In this document: one piece after another, positions 1-5,304 of the stretch | Layout: every line of letters starts with the position of its first letter | How positions within the stretch are numbered: position 1 is the first letter of the stretch | From: Chloroflexota bacterium | Lineage (GTDB): Bacteria; Chloroflexota; Limnocylindria; Limnocylindrales; Limnocylindraceae | NCBI GenBank assembly: GCA_003476885.1 | Contig: DMUR01000015.1 | Coordinates: 2,450 to 8,505, forward strand | Length of the DNA: 6,056 nucleotides | Reading direction: 5' to 3' | The notes under the pieces: model-generated | What the model saw: the letters and a program-made list of their open reading frames with translations, nothing else | Database searches by the model: none | What the model was told of the DNA's origin: nothing | Made by a program: the position numbers and the translations under genes

Positions 1-1875
1 GCAGCGCGTGCTCTCCGCCATCACTTCGGACTTGCTGTACGGGATCTCGTACTGGATGTAGTCGTGCTTTCGCTCGTCAGCGTGGAGCGCCTTTAGCCTG
101 CGGCGTGGCTCCTTCGTCTCACCGGTGAACGGCACGATGCTGAGGAACTCTGGCTGTGGCTCCGCGAGCGTCTGGCGGTTGCGAATCTCACCGAGGTCGA
201 GCCCTTGCAGATAGGCGTCAGCGGCGTAGGCACAACGGCGTCCATCAGCAACCGAGGCGACCACTGTAGTAGCGCCGTTTCGCACGTCGCCGCAGCCAAA
301 GACGCCGTCGCGGCCCGTCTGGAAGGTGACCGCGTCTGCCTTGAGGCGACCGTTCTTCGTTGTGGCAACCCCGTCGGCGCCGACGCTGGCCCAGGTCATG
401 TCTGGACCTTGGCCGATCGCCTTCAGGATGCGATCGCACTCAATAATGAACTCGGTGCCTGGCGCAGGTTCTGGCCGGCGCCGGCCTGAGGCGTCTGGTG
501 CACCGAGCTGCATGCGAATGAATTCAAGACCCTTGACGCGATTCTTCTCGTCCGCGATGACGCGCGTTGGACCAGCCTGGAAGATTGCACGAGCCCCCTC
601 TTCAATCATCTCGTGCACTTCGTCTGCCGCTGGCATGTCCTTCATGTCGCGGCGGTAGACGAGCGTGACCTCCTTGGCGCCGAGGCGAATGCTGGTACGT
701 GAGCAGTCCATTGAGGTGTAGCCGCCGCCCACCACAACCACGCGACTCCCTTCGTGGTTCGGATACTCAAGTCCGAGTGCGGCGGTGTGCAGATAGTCGA
801 GTCCGTCGATCACGCCTTCGGCGTCTTCGCCTGGAATGCCGAGGTCATTCGTGTCGTAGCAGCCGATCGCCACGATCACCGCGTCGTACCCCTGCGCCTT
901 CAGGTCGGCGGTGGTGAAGTCACGACCGAGCATCTTCCCGCACTCGAATCGGCCGCCGAGGCGCGTGATTGACTGGTACTCACCGTCGAGCACTTCAATC
1001 TTCGGTAGTCGGTACTGCGGAATTCCATAGCGGAGCATGCCGCCCGGCTCTGGGTCTTTTTCGAAGATTGTCACGTCGTGTCCGGCAACCAGAAGGTAGA
1101 AGGCGGCGGATGCACCTGCGGGGCCGGAGCCGATCACAGCGACGCGCTTCCCAGTTTTTGGCTGCAGTTCAAATGGGAGCGGTGGATCAATGTTCTCGTC
1201 CCACATTGACTTCAGCACCTGGTCGCCCGCGTAGCGATGGCTATCGCGAATCGCGATCGCTTCGTCAACTTCGTCGCGACGACAGTGGTCTTCGCAAGGT
1301 GCCGGGCAGACGCGTCCAAGGATGCTTGGGAATGGAATGGTCCGCTTGAAGATGCGCGCCGACTCGCGGAACTGCGATTCGGCGTTTGCCTTCAAGAATC
1401 CTGGGATGTCAATGTGGCTCGGGCACTTGTTCTGGCAGGGCGGCAGACAGTACGCGTTGTGGTCGCTGAAGATGAGCTCAAGGTTGGTGCGGCGAATCTC
1501 GCGAAGTCGATCGGTCTGCGTTGCGATCACTGCCGCTGGTTCCGCCTTTGCTGAACAGCTGATCTGTGGTGAGTCGCACCCTTCAACATCAACCACGCAC
1601 ATGCGGCATGCGCCGAATCCAGGAAGTTTTGGGTCGTAGCAGAGCGTTGGGACTTCAATGCCGTTTGCGCGGCAGACTTCGAGGATTGTCTGTCCCTCAA
1701 ACGCTTCAAGCTGCTTCCCGTCAATCTCTACATAGAAGGTTGGTGTGCGCTGTGGGCGCTGTGGGCTGCGCGTGGAGAGCATCTGCTCAACCGCTTGACT
1801 CTCTGATGTGGTCTGCACCGCGGTGGTGTCAGTTGGTGTCACGCCACTCGTTGGTCGCTCCATGAGGCCTGCCAT
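1..1875 (-). CDS. NuoG-like [2Fe-2S] domain fused to a GltD-type NAD(P)H/FAD oxidoreductase (3' end beyond window)
   Basis: The frame is open for 625 codons from ATG 1875..1873 to the window edge, so the C-terminus is missing. Residues 1-45 are a polar, probably disordered leader. Residues 46-125 match the complex I 75-kDa (NuoG) [2Fe-2S] domain, with C79-x10-C90-x2-C93-x13-C107. H139, C143, C147, C151 and then GRVCPAPCEDHC (187-198) form the cysteine-rich Fer4_20-type domain of GltD and dihydropyrimidine dehydrogenase. GSGPAG (249-254) is the FAD Rossmann loop, followed by GGMLRYGIPQYRLPK. VVVVGGGYTSMD (379-390) and VYRR (406-409) form the second dinucleotide fold; arginines here usually favour NADPH. 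GVFGCGDV (524-531) is the second FAD motif. The visible end, AESTRC, resembles the lead-in to a C-terminal [4Fe-4S] motif. The ATG abuts the nuoF stop. It sits where nuoG would be expected but has no molybdopterin-type domain in view. Likely role (inferred): passing electrons between NADPH and the Fe-S chain. Relatives include SfrB/NfnB-like proteins. Confidence 0.88.
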   Translation of the reverse strand, partial: MAGLMERPTSGVTPTDTTAVQTTSESQAVEQMLSTRSPQRPQRTPTFYVEIDGKQLEAFEGQTILEVCRANGIEVPTLCYDPKLPGFGACRMCVVDVEGCDSPQISCSAKAEPAAVIATQTDRLREIRRTNLELIFSDHNAYCLPPCQNKCPSHIDIPGFLKANAESQFRESARIFKRTIPFPSILGRVCPAPCEDHCRRDEVDEAIAIRDSHRYAGDQVLKSMWDENIDPPLPFELQPKTGKRVAVIGSGPAGASAAFYLLVAGHDVTIFEKDPEPGGMLRYGIPQYRLPKIEVLDGEYQSITRLGGRFECGKMLGRDFTTADLKAQGYDAVIVAIGCYDTNDLGIPGEDAEGVIDGLDYLHTAALGLEYPNHEGSRVVVVGGGYTSMDCSRTSIRLGAKEVTLVYRRDMKDMPAADEVHEMIEEGARAIFQAGPTRVIADEKNRVKGLEFIRMQLGAPDASGRRRPEPAPGTEFIIECDRILKAIGQGPDMTWASVGADGVATTKNGRLKADAVTFQTGRDGVFGCGDVRNGATTVVASVADGRRCAYAADAYLQGLDLGEIRNRQTLAEPQPEFLSIVPFTGETKEPRRRLKALHADERKHDYIQYEIPYSKSEVMAESTRC

Positions 1876-3138
1876 CTACTTACTCCGTCCCGCTACTGCG
1901 CCGCTCGTCTGTGCGACGCTGGCCGGATAAAACTCGTGCTCGAAGTATCGCATCCCCGTCAGGAGTGGGCTTGGCGTGAGCCGCTCATGCGCGCAAAGCG
2001 CGCTATCTGCAACGTCTGCCGCGAGCGCCTGGAGTCGCTGCCCATCCTCTGGCCCTGCGAGTCCGTCAACGAAGCGTTGTCCGATCTCCGCGAGGCGTCG
2101 GGTGCCGATGCGACACGGGATTGTCTTTCCGCATGCTTCGTCAGCGCACCAACGCGTCAACATAGCGGCGAGCTCTGGAATTGCCACACTTCCGTCGAGT
2201 GCAAGTAGAGCGCCCGAACCAATGTGTGCGCCAACCGCGGCGAGTCCTGCGCCGCTGTACGGCGTACTTCCCAGCAGCTGCGCAGGGACAAATCCGCCAG
2301 ATGGGCCGCCAACAAGAAGTGCTTTGATCGTGGCGCCGCGTGCGGGGCCTCCCGCCACTGCAAGGATCTCCGCGAGTGGGGTCCCTGTTGGAACTTCGAG
2401 GACGCCGGAGTTTGTGATCGAGCCGCTCACCTGAACGAGCACGGTCCCGGGCTGCGCGGGGTCGCCGATCTGCTTGAATGCGGCGGCGCCGTTCGTAAGG
2501 ATCCACGAGACGGCGGCGAGTGTTGCCACGTTGTTCACCGCGGTCGGCTTGCCGAGATAGCCAACTTCCGACGGATACGGCGGCGTCTGCTCAGGCTGAC
2601 CGCGCTTTCCAGCGAGCGCCTTCAGCAGCACCGTCTCTTCGCCGATCATGCTTGAGCCTTGAAGTGGGACGACGCGCACGGTGAGCTCGCGACCGCTTCC
2701 GAGCACGTTGGCTCCGAGGACGCCTTCGCGCTCTGCGGTGGTGATGATCGCCTCAAGTGAACGGATGGCGTCGCTGTACTCCGCGCGCACACCAATCATC
2801 GCTTCACGCGCGCCAACACTGAGCGCGGCGATCGCGAGACCCTCGACGACGCCGAGCGCGTTCTTCTCAAGGAGGAGACGGTTTGTGAAGACGGCTGGGT
2901 CCGACTCGTAGGCATTTGCGACCGCGTATTTCGGCGACGCGTCGCTCTGCACGGTTGCACGCCACTTCTCGCCGGTCAAGAAACCGCCACCGCCGCGTCC
3001 GCGCAGGCCGGCATCAATCAGTGTCTGTGCCGTTGCAGCGCCGCCTGCGGCGATCGCCGCGCGTAGCGCCGCCCACGGGGTTGCAGGCGGTGTGAGGAGG
3101 AGCTGCGACCAGCCCTTTGGCGCGCTTAGCTGCTTCAC
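1876..3138 (-). CDS. nuoF: NuoF-like FMN subunit of complex I with altered NADH pocket and N3 site
   Basis: A 420-residue protein, close to normal NuoF length. In the family, NuoF binds FMN and NADH and carries cluster N3 at the tip of the peripheral arm. The FMN loop GLRGRGGGGF is at 44-53, the GEET motif at 166-169, GKPTAVNNV at about 196-204, an SLBB-like segment at about 231-263, and the N3 region at 336-382. The usual NADEGEP motif reads NAYESDP (75-81), the Phe after KW is Ala, the Lys of KPPFP is Thr (TPPYP, 185-189), and the usual CxxCxxC is C336-x5-C342 with Thr339 in the middle; C382 is kept. The start is GTG 3138, which overlaps the previous stop as GTGA and has a strong SD 8 bases upstream. 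The ATG at 3171 would lie inside the previous gene without an SD. FMN binding looks intact; normal NADH oxidation is doubtful. Confidence 0.9.
   Translation of the reverse strand: MKQLSAPKGWSQLLLTPPATPWAALRAAIAAGGAATAQTLIDAGLRGRGGGGFLTGEKWRATVQSDASPKYAVANAYESDPAVFTNRLLLEKNALGVVEGLAIAALSVGAREAMIGVRAEYSDAIRSLEAIITTAEREGVLGANVLGSGRELTVRVVPLQGSSMIGEETVLLKALAGKRGQPEQTPPYPSEVGYLGKPTAVNNVATLAAVSWILTNGAAAFKQIGDPAQPGTVLVQVSGSITNSGVLEVPTGTPLAEILAVAGGPARGATIKALLVGGPSGGFVPAQLLGSTPYSGAGLAAVGAHIGSGALLALDGSVAIPELAAMLTRWCADEACGKTIPCRIGTRRLAEIGQRFVDGLAGPEDGQRLQALAADVADSALCAHERLTPSPLLTGMRYFEHEFYPASVAQTSGAVAGRSK
1883..1886 (-). promoter_or_regulatory. Shine-Dalgarno site of the GltD-type gene
   Basis: GGAG lies 7 bases before ATG 1875..1873, inside the last codons of nuoF. 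It favours this ATG over the in-frame ATG at 1863, which would be 19 bases away. Confidence 0.6.
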
Positions 3139-3956
3139 GCGGCGTACCTCCCTGCAAGGGCGGCCGCCCACGACTCTGCATTGCGACTTGAGAGTTCGCG
3201 TTGCGGTTCGCCATCAATCACCACGAGTGGTGATGGCGCGTCGGGAAGATGTGTTGAGAGAGCTTCGAGGCGCAGGTTGCTCCACGGGATCGCCTGACCG
3301 AACTCGGTCCCGAATTCAAACGAGAGCGTATTGATGACGCGCCCTGCGCCGGCGACCAAGCAGTTTGCACAACGGCAGACTGCAATCGTGCGGTTGCGTC
3401 CCGGCTCAAATGTGAGGTGTTTGTAGAAGGTTGCGGTGCCGTAGACCATGGCGTACCAGGCGCCGGTGGCGCGACTGATGCGCTTCAGTGCGTCAACTGG
3501 CAAATAGCCATATGCGCGCTGTACGGACTCAAGGATCTGCAGCATGTGATGTGGGTCGTAATCAACAAGTTCCAGCGCCGCTTCAACGGGTTGAAGGTCA
3601 ACACTGCTCTCTTGTGCTGCCGCAGCGTCGGAGACGGTGCGTCCTGAGCGGCGCATCGCCGACTCTTCACGTCGTTCGGCGTACTGCTCCGCTGGCCCCC
3701 AATGGACGGCGTACCTTCCCTTGGTATCTGTTCCGCCCATGTCAATGCACTCAATTGGACATGCCTGCGCGCACTGGAAGCAGGTTTCGCACTTCAGCGT
3801 GCCGCGCTCATCGGTCACAAGTTCAAGTCGGCCACGGTTGCGCGGCGGAATATCTGGCTTCACTTCGGGATACATCACCGTTTTCTTCGGCTGGAAGAAG
3901 CGGGTGAGCGTGAGTGCCATTCCGCGAACGATGCCTGAGCCTGGGATTCGAGCCAT
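3135..3956 (-). CDS. nuoI/nuoE: Fusion of a shortened NuoI with a NuoE-like domain (complex I)
   Basis: A single 273-residue frame. Residues 5-66 are NuoI-like: GSGIVRGMALTLTRFF, then KKTVMYPE (24-31), RNRGRLEL (39-46) and C56-x2-C59-x2-C62-x3-C66-P. NuoI normally has a second such motif about 30-40 residues later for its second [4Fe-4S] cluster. Here that part is a cysteine-free charged stretch ending in ERREES and RRSG (94-105). After an Ala/Ser-rich linker (about 106-125), residues 126-260 are NuoE-like: LQILESVQRAYGYLP (139-153), YGTATFYKHLTFEPG (172-186), and C194-x4-C199 with an extra C196, then NTLSFEFG. The second NuoE cysteine pair is missing; STHLPDAP stands in its place before LVVIDGEP. 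Start ATG 3956 has a strong SD and precedes the conserved NuoI N-terminus. In the family these parts carry N6a/N6b and N1a; here at most one complete [4Fe-4S] site is evident. Confidence 0.85.
   Translation of the reverse strand: MARIPGSGIVRGMALTLTRFFQPKKTVMYPEVKPDIPPRNRGRLELVTDERGTLKCETCFQCAQACPIECIDMGGTDTKGRYAVHWGPAEQYAERREESAMRRSGRTVSDAAAAQESSVDLQPVEAALELVDYDPHHMLQILESVQRAYGYLPVDALKRISRATGAWYAMVYGTATFYKHLTFEPGRNRTIAVCRCANCLVAGAGRVINTLSFEFGTEFGQAIPWSNLRLEALSTHLPDAPSPLVVIDGEPQRELSSRNAESWAAALAGRYAA
3146..3153 (-). promoter_or_regulatory. Shine-Dalgarno site that sets the nuoF start at GTG 3138
   Basis: AGGGAGGT lies in the last codons of the upstream gene, with GGAGG ending 8 bases before GTG 3138..3136. 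This spacing supports the GTG over the longer ATG start at 3171, which lies upstream of this site. Confidence 0.75.
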
Positions 3957-3960
3957 CAGA

Positions 3961-3967
3961 CCCTCCT
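3961..3967 (-). promoter_or_regulatory. Strong Shine-Dalgarno site of the nuoI/nuoE fusion
   Basis: AGGAGGG lies 4 bases before ATG 3956. Its first A is the last base of the nuoH stop codon TAA (3969..3967), so termination of nuoH and initiation of the next gene are physically coupled. Confidence 0.8.
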
Positions 3968-5304
3968 TATGCCGTCAGTAGCACGGCGGCCGCCGTGACA
4001 AACAGGTTGAGGAGTGATGCGGGGAGGAGCCACTTCCAGGCGAAGCCCATCAGCTGGTCGATGCGTGCGCGGGGGAGTGTTGCGCGCATCCAGACAAAGA
4101 TGAAGATGAGGGTGAACGTCTTGAGGAGGAACCAGACGAGGTCAGCGACTGGTGGAAGCATCGCCCAGGCCCAGAAGCCGATGGCCGCCGTAGACACCGC
4201 GCCGAAGATCAGGAAGCCGGCGAGGAGCGCCTGCCAGGCCTTGATGCGCGCACTGATCGCATAGATGGGGAGCCCAATCGCGAGCGTCCCAAGGAGTGGC
4301 GCGATCCCCGCCGCGATCGGCAGGAGGAGGCCAAGCCCGCTCAGGTCCACGACGATCTCAGGTCTGAAGGGGAGACTGATTGGCGCGTTGGAGCCACCAA
4401 GGAAGACAGCGGAGAAGAGTGCGGAGACGATAAAGACGTTGACGTACTCCGCGAAGAAGAAGAAGCCGAAACGCATGCCGGAGTATTCCGTGGCAAACCC
4501 AGCCACGATCTCTTGGTCCGCTTCGGTGTTGTCAAACGGCGTGCGATTCGCTTCGGCGGTGATTGCAATAAAGAAGATGATCGCCGCAAGAGGCTGGCGG
4601 AAGATGAACCAGTCGAGCAGCGAGCCGCTCTGCGCTTCAACAATCTTCGGCAGCGAGAGTGTGCCCGTCAGGATGATGATACCAACCACTGAAAGTGTCA
4701 GTGGGATCTCATAGCTGATTGCCTGCGCTGCGGCGCGGATGCCGCCAAGCAGCGAGTACTTATTGAACGACGACCAGCCCGCCATCATCAGCCCAACCAC
4801 ACCGAGTCCGCCGATTGCGAAGAAGTAGAGGAGGCCAAACTCAAGTCCGACGCTCGTGAGGTCAGGTGCAAACGGAATCACCATGATTGTCATGAAGCTC
4901 GCCAGGTACACCACCACAGGAGCGAGCGTGAAGACAGGAACGTCAACACTTGGCGGAGTGAAGTCCTCTTTCATCAGCACCTTCAGGCCGTGCACCACGC
5001 TCATCACGGCACCAGCAGGACCGATACGGTCTGGTCCGATGCGGAGATTCATCAGCGCGATGATCTTCATCTCCATGTAGATCAAGAGGAATGCAACGGG
5101 CACGGTGATCAAGAAGGTGATCACCGATGCGGCAAGGAATCGAACGATTGGAAGATTCGCACCGATCGTTGCGCCAATGAAAGGCCCTGCCACAACAAGA
5201 AGCGCAGTCAGCGCGGCGCCGCCAACGGAAAGAAGTGGGAGCAGCACGGCGAGTGCGCGTCCGCCTGGCGTCATGCGTGACCAGACCATCTGTGCGCCGC
5301 TCAC
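3967..5304 (-). CDS. nuoH: NuoH, membrane subunit of complex I at the quinone site
   Basis: A 445-residue, strongly hydrophobic protein. NuoH (ND1) anchors the peripheral arm to the membrane and forms much of the quinone tunnel. Motifs seen: MEMKIIALMNLRIGPDRIGPAG (77-98), LKVLMKEDFTPP (107-118), FNKYSLLGGIRAAAQAISYEIPL (180-202), TAEANRTPFDNTEADQEIVAGF (249-270), EYSGMRFG (273-280), FAEY (284-287) and RATLPRARIDQLM (407-419), followed by WKWLLP. About ten hydrophobic segments can be counted, against eight in most NuoH proteins; the extra pair lies at about 321-384. Length exceeds the 325 residues of E. coli. The common ADxxK motif reads VHGLK (104-108), replacing Asp with His, and ERK reads EMK. 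The GTG start overlaps the nuoD stop as GTGA; the in-frame ATG at 5289 has no SD. The identity is secure. Confidence 0.96.
   Translation of the reverse strand: MSGAQMVWSRMTPGGRALAVLLPLLSVGGAALTALLVVAGPFIGATIGANLPIVRFLAASVITFLITVPVAFLLIYMEMKIIALMNLRIGPDRIGPAGAVMSVVHGLKVLMKEDFTPPSVDVPVFTLAPVVVYLASFMTIMVIPFAPDLTSVGLEFGLLYFFAIGGLGVVGLMMAGWSSFNKYSLLGGIRAAAQAISYEIPLTLSVVGIIILTGTLSLPKIVEAQSGSLLDWFIFRQPLAAIIFFIAITAEANRTPFDNTEADQEIVAGFATEYSGMRFGFFFFAEYVNVFIVSALFSAVFLGGSNAPISLPFRPEIVVDLSGLGLLLPIAAGIAPLLGTLAIGLPIYAISARIKAWQALLAGFLIFGAVSTAAIGFWAWAMLPPVADLVWFLLKTFTLIFIFVWMRATLPRARIDQLMGFAWKWLLPASLLNLFVTAAAVLLTA

Noticed and set aside
205..1865. Chain of plus-strand open frames opposite the GltD-type gene
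   Set aside because: Low-complexity Arg/Ser-rich products from the antisense of a continuous 625-codon gene with strong family motifs.
1..1875. Calling the first gene nuoG or gltD outright
   Set aside because: Only the N-terminal domain is NuoG-like, with no molybdopterin-type domain in view, and there is no glutamate synthase large subunit nearby to justify gltD.
1989..2003. Hairpin GCGCGC-AAA-GCGCGC
   Set aside because: It lies within nuoF coding sequence near C382, has no T-run after it, and the operon continues; chance self-complementarity in GC-rich codons.
1876..2500. Overlapping minus-strand frames beneath nuoF (for example 2141..2506)
   Set aside because: Arg-rich translations without motifs, lying inside a recognised gene: high-GC shadows.
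3139..3171. Upstream ATG start for nuoF at 3171, adding 11 residues
   Set aside because: It lies inside the preceding gene, has no SD, and adds a non-conserved Arg-rich leader. GTG 3138 has a strong SD and a GTGA overlap.
3217..3234. Perfect 8-base inverted repeat ATCACCAC/GTGGTGAT
   Set aside because: It encodes the conserved LVVIDG strand of the NuoE domain, has a 2-base loop, and has no regulatory context.
3485..3760. Possible frameshift hiding the second NuoI cluster motif
   Set aside because: The other minus-strand frames of this stretch contain no CxxCxxCxxxCP pattern, and the frame reads smoothly into the NuoE domain.
3488..3981. Plus-strand open frames of over 100 codons opposite the nuoI/nuoE gene
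   Set aside because: No recognisable domain, no SD-based context, and fully antisense to a well-supported gene.
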